The notes under the pieces were generated by a model. The model was not told where the DNA came from. It ran no database searches and saw only the letters and a list, made by a program, of their open reading frames with translations. DNA of 64,000 bases from Imbricaverruca yamaguchii (taxonomy: Eukaryota > Arthropoda > Thecostraca > Neoverrucidae), in NCBI GenBank assembly GCA_034440575.1, contig JAOTOL010001561.1:668501-732500 (forward strand). The letters run 5' to 3'. The position numbers and the translations under genes were made by a program. Shown in pieces: positions 23,011-35,440 of this stretch; position 1 is the stretch's first letter; each line of letters begins with the position of its first letter.

Positions 23011-23823
23011 GAGGATTTGAGGATTTGTCATATACATTGCATTGAAGAAAAGAAATGCCAATTATCCACAAACTACCTGAGGGCACAAACTTGCCCTTTT
23101 TAGGTGGCAAACACAATAACACCAAAATAATGGCCTTGAGTCGGATAGCATATGAGGCTTCGATTCAGATAATGTCATGAAAAATAACGCTAAACAAAAG
23201 AACATAGCATAACATAACAAAACATAGCTTAGCCTCCCCTTGAAGTAACCATATCCCCACCCCAAACACAAGAAGTGCAAACAATCAAACAAGATAATTT
23301 TCTCAACTTCTTTCAACTAAAAAATACTAAATCCTAACCTGCTGTAACCTGGCCTCAACTAACCCATCCTGCGCTAAAAATAGCAATACAAATGATTGGA
23401 TTTTTATTTAAATCTCAAATTTTGCAACTAAAAAGCCTATGAACTGTTGTAGCCTAACCCAGTGGTTTGCTTCATGGAGGAAAATGTGTTTAAAACTTTT
23501 ATCATGCACACCTTCAATGACAATAATACCAAATATTTCCAAATATTTATTATAGTCTTTCATTAATATGCAACCTCCACATTAATCCCAGTTCAGTCTT
23601 CCATGGCACAGGGCCAGTCATGAACAAATGCTGATGTGAAGAGCTGATCCAATGGCTACATAATTTTAAAGAAACCAATGAAATCAATTATTATGTCATC
23701 AAGCCATAACGTGTTAAATTTTATAAATAGCCATGGTGGCCCATCTAGGGTAGGCCTATACAACTATCTGGTAGCAACAATAGGTGATGATGATATAAAT
23801 TCTAAAGCATTTTTTCAGCTTAT
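23011..23823. other. AT-rich DNA with scattered AACCT-like words, no gene
   Basis: Contains words such as CTAACCTGCTGTAACCTGGCC and CAATAACACCAAAATAATGG. Related wording recurs around 46740-46800, so it is probably an old dispersed repeat of unknown type. Confidence 0.4.
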
Positions 23824-25030
23824 AAATTCGGTATTATTGTCATAAAAAGTGCCTTTTGATTCTTTTGATTTTTTTCAGAATACAATGGTTATGAAGGTGA
23901 CTAATCTGATCGGACCATTTGTTTCGGTACAAATGAGAAAAAAAAATTGTGTGAATTTGCTTTTGCTTTTTTTAAAAAGTCCAACTAAAAAACCTAAACT
24001 AGCATAACCTGACAAAACATAACCTATTTGCTTGCTTAGTGGAGGAAAATGCGTGTTTTTTTCTTTTTTTACCACCTTAAAGCACAATGGAAAAAATATC
24101 CCAAAAAACACCTTTTCAGACAAATTTACCATACATTCTGAGCGACACAATACACCGCCCAAAACCATAGCCTCAGAAATTAATTCTTAGTCACACAAAA
24201 CAAGCTGCAACTGGCATAGCCCACTAAGCTTTTCAGCGTCCATGGCTGAATAATGATGCCATAAAATAATAATTCAGTTTGTTTATCCAAGAGCAATACC
24301 ACATATGCCTTACTAAACTTGCCAAGTATTACATGTTGTCAAGCTCACGTATGTTGGTTATTGTAGCTTGAGGGTGCATCAACTGCGTAGGTCCTAGAGC
24401 GCCCGTATTTTAGAGGTGTATGCAGCGAGGTTGGCAAGATGCTGACATAATTATATTGATACCATGTGAAAATACATTTGGTATGAAGATACACCCACCG
24501 TGTACAGACTATGACTGACTTGTGACTGAATTCAGAGGTTCCCTTGATCCCAGAGAGACTTCTCTTTTTCACTGACATCTTGCCGCACGATTGCACCGAT
24601 CCGCGCGCCATCGTATCCCAAACCAAAATGGCCGAAAGTTCGCAGTTGTTTCGTTAAGCAACGTCAAGGTGCTAATGTTTCCGCCATTTTTCCACGCTGC
24701 TCATTTTGGCTACCCAGGTGCTAACTGTGAGCAGCCATAGAGCGTTCAAACTCCCGCCAAAAAAAGCAAACTGTAATAGTGCTAGATATAAGCAGTTGAA
24801 TTATTATGGACTGCTTGACATAACACCCATGGCTGCTAGGATCAAGCATCCGCATTCTTACAGTCTAGCATCTGCAGGCTAGAATTAGCCCCATTCCAGC
24901 CGAATAGTACATATGGTGCTTGTTATTGCTTGAATGGAGCTTGTTATTAGCATTCCTAGCGAACAGCATTGTTGGAAGCAGCCATTTAGCATGCGATTAG
25001 CAGCAAAAGTGCTAATAATTTTTTACAGTG
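23824..25030. repeat. Long interspersed repeat R1, copy 2, ending in TA-flanked MITE arm
   Basis: Same orientation and order of landmarks as 1053-2668, with deletions. The terminal TTTTTTACAGTG is followed by TA (25031-25032). The small open frame starting MVWDTMA is retained at 24345-24626 on the minus strand. Confidence 0.6.
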
Positions 25031-25032
25031 TA

Positions 25033-25375
25033 TTTTCAGCCTATACCTCGAAGTAAACCGTTTGCTTATGAGTGAGTCCACATGCCACACTATTTGATGG
25101 TTTCAACGAGAACACGATACCGATGGTCCCCACAACTAATAATTCGGTTGTTGCTGGAGATGTGGTGCTGGTGACCGCTGATGAGGAAATTAACCTACTC
25201 TGTTATGCTACTGTTCCATCTATTGTGTCATAATATTACTTATTCCTTGCTGAACCTGCGATTCACTGCGAAGTTCAACTCGGTTTTGTACTACGTGCAA
25301 CGTGTGAATGAACGATGATGTGCCGGTGCCCCAGGAAGTGGTAACGTTCAGGCAGTAAAAAACCTATGGGTTTGT
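25033..25375 (+). pseudogene. Unrecognised repeated coding fragment (segment B), copy 2
   Basis: Begins TTTTCAG directly after the MITE end and TA. It encodes a TTNNSVVAGDVVLVTADEE stretch matching 11525-11885 on the other strand. An in-frame TAA follows the VPSIVS-coding word and later frameshifts break it. The homology ends near CAGGCAGTAAAA. No function is assigned. Confidence 0.4.
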
Positions 25376-25728
25376 GGTGCACCGGATTGAATAATGGGCC
25401 GGATTGAAAGAAATCGTCCTGATCAGTTTTGTTGCTTTAGCTATTTTTTTTTTATACCAGCTGACTTGGGTATTAGCTTCAATAAATTGTTTCCACCGAA
25501 GTCGCTGGTTTCACTGCGGAGTGTTTTGACGGATTGAAGCTTCATCCGATATGCATAATATATCGCGTTAAAAACAGGTACATCCTGGAGTCTGTACCAT
25601 GCCGGAGTCAAGGACTGCACTAGTCTGTACTAGGTCTGCAGTCTGCACTACCGCACTAACGAAGCCTAAAGCTAAATTGGTATAGAACTAGCTGTTGACG
25701 AACTTGGAACCGGATATATATGTGTATC

Positions 25729-25827
<99 letters not shown>

Positions 25828-26189
25828 TAACGATTGATACGATTGTACGGGTAGTAACGCAAGGGTGATGGTGGCTTACTGTATTTATGCGGATGGATGC
25901 CTTCTTTTGCTACTTGTTAGCTTCCTATGCTGATTTTAAATATTGCAGGATGCTTACAGGAGAGATACCCTGTATACATGTACATCGTTATGTGCAAAAT
26001 ATTCCTTTTTTCCTTACGTATTCATTTTGATCGCTATATGTATACGAGTGCATACAATTGTATGTCGCCTGTAAGCATCCTGTTCGCCGTAACATTTAAA
26101 ATCGGTATCGGAAGCTAACATGCAGGAAAAGAAGTCATCCGTCCGTATAAATACAGCAAGCCTCCAACACCTGTACGTTACTATCAAGG
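25376..26189. other. Unassigned DNA with (TA)n and one short inverted repeat
   Basis: A TA microsatellite occupies about 25720-25826. A perfect 15-bp inverted repeat, CAGGATGCTTACAGG at 25946-25960 and its reverse complement at 26068-26082, encloses 107 bp. It has no matching flanking duplication. Confidence 0.6.
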
Positions 26190-26522
26190 AGACCAAATTG
26201 GGTTCAAACACCCAAGGGGTGCTAGATGTGCTAGCACCGTAGGCGAACCGTACCCAGGGGTGCTGGTTTTTGGTGTGAGAAAAAGCTAGAACCCTGGGGT
26301 GCTATATCGCAAGCATCCCTCGGGTACTCAATTCAAGCACCATACTACTAAACATAGCCCAATTAAGAGGTCCTAGTTACAAGTACCATGCTTATATTTA
26401 GCACCTGAAACTTTGCGACGTGATGCCAACTCCAAAAAGGTGCTTAATTTATGCAGCCCTGTAGTGCTGAAATTTGACATCTGGAATAGCACCCAAGGGG
26501 TGCTAATATTTTTTTTACAGTG
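26190..26522 (-). mobile_element. TA-flanked MITE, family C, inverted copy
   Basis: The reverse complement matches 11208-11523 throughout. It ends TTTTTTTTACAGTG followed by TA at 26523-26524. Confidence 0.7.
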
Positions 26523-26524
26523 TA

Positions 26525-27290
26525 GTGTAACGGTTCTGGACGAGGACAACGCACAGACACAGAAGCGACCTTCTGAAAAATTCGGGCCCTGACAGTTGCG
26601 GTTCGCTCACTTCTGCTGCTGCTCGCGCCGTTCGGTTACTAGGGCCAGTCGCCCACTGTTCGACCACACCAATCACGGATCAATGACGTGCCGGAACTGG
26701 GGGGAGGGGTTCGGTCGACGGCTCCGACCAGCTCTCCTGCCCTGCATGTGCAATGGTGACATCCCATATGGCGGTGGAATGACACCATGCACATAGGCAC
26801 AGGTGGAGACCGAGGGCCGGCCGCTGCCGCACCAGAGCCGACCAAGCAAAACATTGGGCGACAGCCGCGACTCGAGGCGTCAGCCGCCGACGTCGCCGTG
26901 CGCTGGCGCGACCGACGGGTGACTGTTCCCGACGCTCGGAGCCGGGTTCCTGACAGGACCCGACAGGTCTGGACACACGGGAATAGCGGTAATCATGCTA
27001 TGTGACGTGAAAATATGAAAGATAGCCCCGAAGTTAACTTGGTTAACAAGGCTTGACGCTACCTCAGGGGAGTTGGCTGCCACCCATAACCGTTTTTTCT
27101 TCTTCTCGCAGCCCGCGGAGAACAACGTGGGGAAACGAGCCGCAATTGGACTTCACTGACGGCACACACATCCGCCGTAAGATAATCTTGACAATCAACT
27201 GGTTACGTCATGTCAGGTCACCCAGCTAGGATGTCAGTTCTGAAGGCACTGTCGATGGAATTTGGGATATATATATAAATAAATATATAT
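26525..27290. other. CpG-rich patch, no gene assigned
   Basis: About 26580-27000 is CpG-dense, unlike the surrounding AT-rich DNA, and has short open frames in many directions. No conserved domain or splice-consistent reading frame was seen. Confidence 0.4.
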
Positions 27291-27996
27291 ATATTTTTTT
27301 TTTTACAGATACAGAATGGAATGCGACAGCATTCTCTGCATTTGTCTTCTTCTTATTGACACTTTGTGGTTTTCGGACGTATTATCTATTATAATCTCTA
27401 AGATTACATAAAATATCCCTAAGCGGTGCAATGAGTAACACGGTTTATATGATGTAAATAGCACATGAAGTCAGCATCTATTGGAAACAAGTCGTGATTC
27501 GAAGTTACTTCTTTGTCGACGTTTCAACCATCCTTGACCATTTTCAGAATTAGCACAGTACGAATCACGCAGGAGTAATGCGAGCATGAAATAAATTAAG
27601 TGATGACGCATACAGTTTCAATTACAACACTTCCTATCCTGAATGCACGCGTAAAATCAAAAGGGCATGCATATGAATATTCCGTAAAATACGCTCGTAG
27701 ACATGCAATGAGCACCATACAGGTTACACAACACACAGTACACAATACCCATGATGAACAGAGCACACCGCGAGCATTAAGAACACTGATGTGGGCGGTA
27801 GGTGTTTATCATATATGGGTAGATGGGTGTATATCTATGTATGTGCATTGATGGTGGGAGCTGTCTCACGGATGTAAATAGTTTCAGCTGCCGCCAGGCG
27901 TGACAGTGTATATTATAAGATTATAGTAGATCATGCGTCCGAATACTAGAAATCGCTAATACAAAGAAGATAAATACAGAGATCGCTGTCGCATTG

Positions 27997-28036
<40 letters not shown>

Positions 28037-30209
28037 TTTCCTGTGGGTCCTGTTTATGCTGCTTGCCCATGTAATGGAAAATTCTAGGACACTAAAAACC
28101 AACTGGCATAGAATTGCTTTGCATCCACAATACATACAGATATGCACTCCGTTCACAGACACAATATTGTTCTTGCAGGCTTGCGAAGTGTGGAGGGATG
28201 ACGGAAAAATATTCGGTTATGACTAAAGTTTGCGATAGCTGGCGAGACGCGAGTGAAAAGTTACACGAGTGCGGCAGTCTCAAACACTTGACTTTCACAA
28301 ACTTAAATTACTTGGAGAAAGTTTGAGTGGGAAAGCCGGTGGGTGATATCTGTGATATCTGCGGACAGCTTTTGCACAACATTGGAATTAATGTGCCTCT
28401 TTAAGTTAACTTCGGCAAGGCTGTCCGAATACAGCGGCGTCTCTGCTTGGATTCATTTTACCTGCCTGCATTCCCACAGAGTGCGACTTCAACAGTTCTG
28501 TACTATCTGCTACTTTTAACGTTACTCTTTGTGCATGTTCATGTTGTCTTATGAACAGACGAAACTTACGGAATGCAATCGTGAATTGATTAGCCTGATG
28601 CCGTGTTTCCTAGAGATAGCTATTATTCTGCATTTTGGTCCCATACTGGGTCGACGTACCTGAAAGATTCCGCAGAGGCCATTGATTGGAATGGAAGTAA
28701 AACCATACCACCATGTACCTCAACAGCAATTTGATTGATTAATCTGATTAGGACGATAAGTTATGGCCATGAACCTTGCGTTTATTTATTTATTTATTTA
28801 ACAATACATGCCCTCCACGTGCAGTGGCTGTTACGGACAGTCTGGGTCACAGATATTTACAAAGAAAGGATATATTTGTGGTCAGTAGTGGGAGCAGATG
28901 CGCAACAAACATTCGTACACCAACATAATAGAATGCCCATATCACTCTCTGCACTACACACACCGTGCTTGCAACACTTAGCTATAAACGAGTGGTTTGT
29001 AGAAGTGATAGGAAAGCGATCTGCCACCCCTGGCGCCGCGCCTGCCCCGGCGTGTGTTCTTGGTGGGCGTTGTCACGGCGACGGCGACGCTCTCCTCATC
29101 TGGTTTCTCGCTTGGGAGGGGTGGCGACTGGCGGGGGACTGCTTGTTTCGCCTATGTGAAATTATGTCGCCTCTTCTGGCATTATTGAGCGTGCAGCAGG
29201 TCAGCAAAGATTTGAAGATGTAGGGATTTGGAGATGGCCGCATGCTGGTCATAGTCGAAAACACGAATTTGAGGCGAGATAAAACTAATGCAGATTGAAG
29301 ATTACAATGCAGATTTCAAAAGGAACGCTTGATTTGTGCAGGCGTAAGATTTTAACGGTATGAGGAGGGTTCCATAGTACTCCCGTGTTGCAATGGCGGG
29401 AGTCAACTACAACAACCAAGCTAAGCATTGTATTTATTTGGTTATACTCTGTCATCATTTTATTGAAAATGCAAAATAGTTTGTTTGTTCAGTTAAATGA
29501 CTGACCAATTACAAGCGTCCACTACATTTATTATTTTCAGAACAATTGTAGATTGTACAGTAAATAAGAGCATGGCTAAGCAAATTATGGCTCAAATATG
29601 TCATATTTAGGGCCGAATATGTTATGTCTATCGCTGAGTATGCCATGACTATGGCTGCATATGTCTCTTGGTGTTGCATGGAAGGAATGAACCCAAAAGA
29701 CTCATGTTCCGTCCACCTTTCCAAAGTCCGTGACCTCGCTGATGTAAACGGCACCCAGTTGGACCAATGTCACTGTCGCTGCCGACAAATATTGCAATTT
29801 GTCCAATGATATTATATGAGCACTCATCTCCCTTAAGCGCCTCTATGACGATAAGAAGCCTCTTTATTTTGATTTATACTTCCTACAAGTCATGCTAAGG
29901 CAGTGTGCACATATATATCACCTGCATCATTGTCATACTGAATGACATGCTATCAACTTCGGCCTTACCAGATCGCTCAGACTCTGTCGGAGATTGCGGA
30001 CGAGAGCAGCACGCGGTGTGCAGAACTTCCAGTGTCCCCTGTCGCCCGCGCCGCGCTGTCGGTAGGAAAAAGGGGAAGCCCGGCTGAATATCAATTGCCG
30101 ATGGACGCGCGCTGGAAGGGAGCACGTCTTGGGAAATTACCTCGCGCAGTCGAGTCGACGGAACATTTAATTTAATTTTGGAACGATTGCGCTCGGTGTG
30201 GCCGGTCCG
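27291..30209. other. Unassigned DNA
   Basis: Apart from short microsatellites ((TA)n at 27999-28034, (TTTA)n at about 28783-28800) I see nothing. A 162-codon frame at 28735-29223 crosses the TTTA tract and has no recognisable domain. Confidence 0.4.
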
Positions 30210-30551
30210 TCGATTCAGTGGCGCCGTTACGTGACTGGCCGTGGTGCAGACGTGGACCGATTCAGTGGCGCCGTTACGTGACTGGCCGTGGTGCAGACGT
30301 GGACCGATTCAGTGGCGCCGTTACGTGACTGGCCGTGGTGCAGACGTGGACCGATTCAGTGGCGCCGTTACGTGACTGGCCGTGGTGCAGACGTGGACCG
30401 ATTCAGTGGCGCGTGGCGCCGTTACGTCGTACTGGTCCGTGGTGCAGACGTGGACCGATTCAGTGGCGCCGTTACGTGACTGGCCGTGGTGCAGACGTGG
30501 ACCGATTCAGTGGCGCCGTTACGTGACTGGCCGTGGTGCAGACGTGGACCG
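30210..30551. repeat. 47-bp satellite, about 7.3 units
   Basis: The unit contains CGATTCAGTGGCGCCGTTAC, then GTGACTGGCCGTGGTGCAGA and CGTGGAC. Units are nearly identical except one near 30406-30452 that carries a GCGTGGC insertion and GTCGTACTGGTCC. Because 47 is not a multiple of three, reading frames cycle through the units. Confidence 0.97.
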
Positions 30552-30610
30552 CCATCTTGGAAACTCACCCGGACATACCTGGGGGCGTAGTGGGCGCAGA
30601 GGCGCAGGAT

Positions 30611-30860
30611 CAGGGGCGATGGATACAGGGGAAGGACACTGGGGGTATGTGCCCCCATGGGAGGATGCCCCCCACTCCGATCTGAAAAAAAACACTCCTT
30701 TGGGAAGACCCTTCTGGCATTATTTTTTGGGCATTATTAGGATATCGACGAGTGCACCTCGCATTTTTTTTTTCAGCAGCGGCGCCCCTCCGAGGGCAAA
30801 AGGTGCTCCTTCGTAACGCTCAAGTGCACCACTTCGAGAGTTTTAGTCCCAGGCACCCCT
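30611..30860 (+). mobile_element. Candidate hAT-like element end, related to 34655-34963
   Basis: Starts CAGGGGCGATGGATACAGGG and contains GTGCCCCCATGG and GGCGCCCCTCC words. These correspond, in reverse complement, to the sequence ending CCCCTG at 34963. The far end and any target-site duplication were not resolved. Confidence 0.35.
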
Positions 30861-31794
30861 CAGAACAAAGGCGTACTTTTGAAGTGAAATGAGGTATCCA
30901 CATTCAAATTTTTGGATCTGCCAATGCGCATACATTTTTCATTGCTGGGAAAGGGCAATATCCACTTCGAAGTCATTCTTGGTATGCAGCACCATAGGGT
31001 TGACGTGAAATTCGTCCAAGGTTTGGGGAGGGGGGCTGCCTCCACCCGGCGGCTCCTAAGAGGGACGTTGCCCCTCCCACCCCCACCAGGTGGTCCCCAC
31101 AGCCATCGTTGGGGAGGGGCTTTAGCCTCCACTCAGTGGTTCCTGTGGCCATGGTTGGGCATCCGTCACAATATCACGAACGGCGGTCGAGTTGTCCGGC
31201 AGGCAATGAATGGGCACTGCTGTCAACGTATGTCAACGAGTTCAGCACACGATAAGCAAGCCGCCGAGGCATGTACATTAAAGATGTCACGCCTTTGCTC
31301 GGCACAGTTCGCACGCGGGACAAAAATCACCTGCCGGGAAATAGCATACGTTTTGCATGCTTAGTTTTGTGCTTAGCGGGGTATTTTGACGCTTCGGTGT
31401 GAACACGTCCCAAAGCTGAAGCAAAATTGCGCCTCTGAACATTGCTTGCCCAGCTAGTTAGCATGCCGTCATAATCAGACAACTACAGTCGTATTGCACT
31501 CATCAGGACTGCAAGCTGTTTTAGAGCATTATCCACGCCTCGTCTCGCCCGCGTTTGATGAGTGGGCGCGCGTGAATGCATATCGCCCACTCCGGATAAG
31601 CCCTCGTAATAACTACGAACCGCGCCATTATCCGGTCCTGATAAGACTGCCGGTTTCCCGGTGTCGGCCGACCCTCCCGGCGGCGGCGACAATGGCCCCC
31701 GGCCCGTGTCGACGATCAACAGCGTAGACGCGGATCGGCCGTCCGGCCGTCAGAGGGGGACCGGTGACGATGATCTGACACCCAGCCGCGCGCG
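30861..31794. other. Unassigned DNA, GC-rich towards the right
   Basis: A run of GGGGAGG/CCACCC words at 31020-31150 resembles degraded minisatellite. No gene was seen. Confidence 0.4.
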
Positions 31795-32362
31795 GTCGGC
31801 CAGGTCACTGGAGCGGCCGGGGTCACCTCTCGAGCCTCACCAGCCGGCTGGGTGTGACGGCCACGTCACTGGGGCGGCCGGGGTCACCTCTCGAGCCTCA
31901 CCAGCCGGCTGGGTGTGACGGCCACGTCACTGGGGCGGCCGGGGTCACCTCTCGAGCCTCACCAGCCGGCTGGTGTGACGGAGTGATGCGAGCTACCACG
32001 TCACTGGGGCGGCCGGGGTCACCTCTCGAGCCTCACCAGCCGGCTGGGTGTGACGGCCACGTCACTGGGGCGGCCGGGGTCACCTCTCGAGCCTCACCAG
32101 CCGGCTGGGTGTGACGGCCACGTCACTGGGGCGGCCGGGGTCACCTCTCGAGCCTCACCAGCCGGCTGGGTGTGCGGCCACGTCACTGGGGCGGCCAGGG
32201 TCACCTCTCGAGCCTCACCAGCCGGCTGGGTGTGACGGCCACGTCACTGGGGCGGCCAGGGTCACCTACCGAGCCTCACCAGCCGGCTGGGTGTGACGGC
32301 CACGTCACTGGGGCGGCCGGGGTCACCTACCGAGCCTCACCAGCCGGCTGGGCGTGACGGCC
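31795..32362. repeat. 61-bp CpG-rich satellite, about 9 units
   Basis: The unit includes GTGTGACGGCCACGTCACTG, GGGCGGCCGGGGTCACCTCT and CGAGCCTCACCAGCCGGCTG. Units are almost identical. One unit carries an extra GAGTGATGCGAGCTA (about 31979-31995) and the last two read CCTACCGAG. GGCCACGTCAC and CACGTCAC resemble CRE/E-box words but recur simply because the unit does. Confidence 0.97.
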
Positions 32363-33764
32363 GCGTTATGGCAGTGCCCCCCCCACGGGCTGCGTCCGGT
32401 CGCTCGGCAAGTGCCAGCTGTCTCGGCGGCTGCTTTGTGCTCACTGGAGTCATTTGGGGGCTTTGCTTTTGTGCCGCCGCGTTGAGCCTCGTTGAATGCT
32501 CTGTAGTGTGCGGAAGCACTGACACGGCGCATTGTTCGAGCTCGGCTCGATGCAATCAGAAATAGTTTTAAGCAGACAAGAGTCACAACTCTCTGTCCGA
32601 TCCCGTCACATCATGACAGGGTGAGTGCAGCGGAGCCTCGCTGTATTTCCAGCGGCAGGATATCGACGCGCTACAGCTGCTGAGCCGATGGTGTCCATAA
32701 ATTAAGCAATTAAACGGGATACTCTATGTCAGCTTACGTCGTACGCACGCCATGTTCGTCATCACACGAAATCGCTCAGCGCTGTTTCCATCGCAAGTTT
32801 TCTTTTGTTACCTTGTCTGACTCAGCAAGCCGTTGCGTTTATTGTTCGACCGGGCAAACACCGTCGGTGCAACGTCGTCGATGACACCGTCGTCGAAGCT
32901 TGCATCATGGGCTTTCACAACCATATCGCCACTCAGGTACAGCCATGACATTGCATGGAGTAGACACAGATTGGCAGAGGCCACAGACGACTTGGTAAGG
33001 TAAGGTGACATATGATTTACTTGACTGACAAGTTCATATTTGGAGATATTCAATTCTAAGCAGGGCTATATTTTCTGATTATAGTTCGGATGTTTCAACT
33101 ATGTTTTCATTATTTTGGGGAGTGTAAATCGTCAGATGGATCGGAATAGAATGTACTGAAATGTGCACGTTCAGTATGAACACAAATTAATGTTGGGAAA
33201 GAAGAAAAGTTCCTTTAGATCACAGTTGAGGAATTATAGTTTCTAAATGTCGGCAAAGTATGTGCATTATCATTAAGGCTGTAGAATCTCTGGCTGCTGC
33301 AGCAAAAAAAAAACAATCCAATAAATTCCCTGTTTTCAGCACTGGTATGTACAAAGTTCACGTTGGATGCCGAATTGTCAAGCATGCCAGAGAGCATCCG
33401 CTAGCACAAATTACGCCCCGAAATGGCCTCCAGTTTTAAATGAGGCGCTTCACAGCACAGCAGTCTTCACCCTCTAATTGCAAGCGTGTTGCTCGTTGCC
33501 ACGCAGCCAGCCGAGACCGCCAAATACTCTGCCAGGCGAGATCGGTCATGTGTCGATGCTGATGCCGATGCCACGTCTACTGCTGCCAGCATTGCCACGC
33601 ACCATGGCTACCACAGACTCGAATGTTCCTAACAAAACGGCTCTGAGACATCATTGGTGCAAGTGGAACCACTCTAAGGTGGGTTCATGTTGCGTCAATG
33701 CTTGGCAGCATCTTACATTCCCAAAGTTCCCACAATATTAAAAGAGTCCTATAGTGGTGATCAA
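32363..33764. other. Unassigned DNA
   Basis: GC-rich at the left, average composition later. No feature was recognised. Confidence 0.4.
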
Positions 33765-34654
33765 TGACGATCCAGTGCCGTCGCCACGAAATACTTCCAG
33801 TGGGGGAGGTGCAACGTTGAAAGGGGGCCTCCTGCTCCCCGAAAGGGGCCTCCTGCTCTCCGAAAGAGGGCCTACTATTGTTTCGTAGGCTCTTGGTATG
33901 GTTCAAGAATGGTAAACATTATTTCATATTGATCTCTTGTCCGTTCTTGTCATGGTGCGTCATTTACGCAGACAGCAATAACAATTTTTTTTTCCGCTGA
34001 GAACTGAGCCACACCAGGGTATAAATAGATAAATGTGGATAAATGCCTAAGTGCCAAAACAAACCAATGTCTTAATGCTTTCTTGACCATACAAATATTT
34101 CCACTGGCCTCTAGATTCCAGCGAGCTTGCGGGGCTGGTGCTGAATATATCTTAAAGATATCTCCCTTTGATCAACCCACTTCTATGTCCACGAAGTTAT
34201 ACTGAATATAGTATAACTCCACTGAATATAGTTTTATTCATGAGTGTAACCACGGATTCGAAATTAGGGGGGGGGGACAAATCAGGGACGCGGTAGGTTT
34301 GGACAGGATAGAGGGGAAAATTATTGGAATTCAGCAACTTTTTCAATATCATTTTCAGCCATTTTAATTCAATTTCAATGTATTACAATTTTTCAGATTT
34401 ACTCTTCATAAAAGGATATTTGTTAAAGGATGTCAAGCTTCACTTCTTACCACTGCTTATGAACATTTACCTTCATGTCGTATGAGTTGAACCCGATTTC
34501 ACGATCACCATACAGCAATGCTGTATGTCAAACGTTGCCCCTTGTAGCAGGAAATCCACAAAATATTAGACGATGGTTTTATGGTAGAAAACATGGACCT
34601 AAGATTATCTTTCCCATGTTTTCCTGTTTTACTGGCACATTTTTCGATGCAATG

Positions 34655-34963
34655 ACAACCAGGGTGGACAAAGGGTGTGGCACCGAGGGCATGTACCCCC
34701 CACGTGGAAGGTGGCGTCCCCCAGGGCAGGAAAATGCGTCCCTCTGAAAAAGTTCCAGTGTACCCGCTCGAATTTTTCAGCCTGAGGCGAAATAAAAATA
34801 AAAATAAAATGGCCGAGTTTTTCAGGAAAATCTGAGTGCATCTCGCTACCTCGAATTTTGCATCCAGAGACGCCCCTCCAGGTGCTTTCGCAGTGGCGCC
34901 GCTCAAAAGAAGTGACGCCCCTCCAGACAAGTGCCCCCATGACAAATGGTGGATCTACCCCTG
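34655..34963 (-). mobile_element. GC-rich nested piece with CAGGGGTAGATCC end
   Basis: Read on the minus strand from 34963 it starts CAGGGGTAGATCCACCATTT and shares order of words with 30611-30860. It has no clear second terminus. Confidence 0.35.
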
Positions 34964-35440
34964 ATTACAAGGGGTAGATCCTATTACAGGTACAAGGGGC
35001 TCTCTCGCGGTTAGGAGCTCCGGCTAGTCGGCTAGTTGTAATATTGTACTCATTCACGTGTGGCTTCTCTGGAAAAATTAAAACTTCCGTTGAACCATCA
35101 AGAGGAAAGCGGCAATTTGAAGAAAAAAAGTTTTATATTGTGTATGTCCGGAGCAGCAATGTGGCAGTGTAAATTGAAAGCCAGCGATGAGAGCACCGTC
35201 CAATCAGATTATGACGGATTTTGGGGGGAGCCCCTAGTCACATGGGATGCGAGTGCTAGCTATCAAAACGGCTTTAAACAAAAATATATTTGACCCTCCT
35301 ATTCCTATTGCACTCAATCATTGTACACACGCCGGACCTCCGACACTTTTGACACCCACATAATTCAAATTGAAACTACAACCTCAAAACGTGAGAACTC
35401 TGAAAATTAAACGAACCCTTGACCTTGGGCCATGATCCGA

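Noticed and set aside
28735..29223. A 162-codon frame with a hydrophobic start
   Set aside because: It begins over a (TTTA)n tract, has no recognisable domain and no repeat or splice support.
30210..32362. CRISPR-like appearance of the 47-bp and 61-bp repeats
   Set aside because: The units are contiguous with no unique spacers, and the genome is eukaryotic.
34655..34970. A complete small hAT element with TSD
   Set aside because: Only the CAGGGGTAGATCC end is clear. Flanks of the possible other end at about 34661 do not match.
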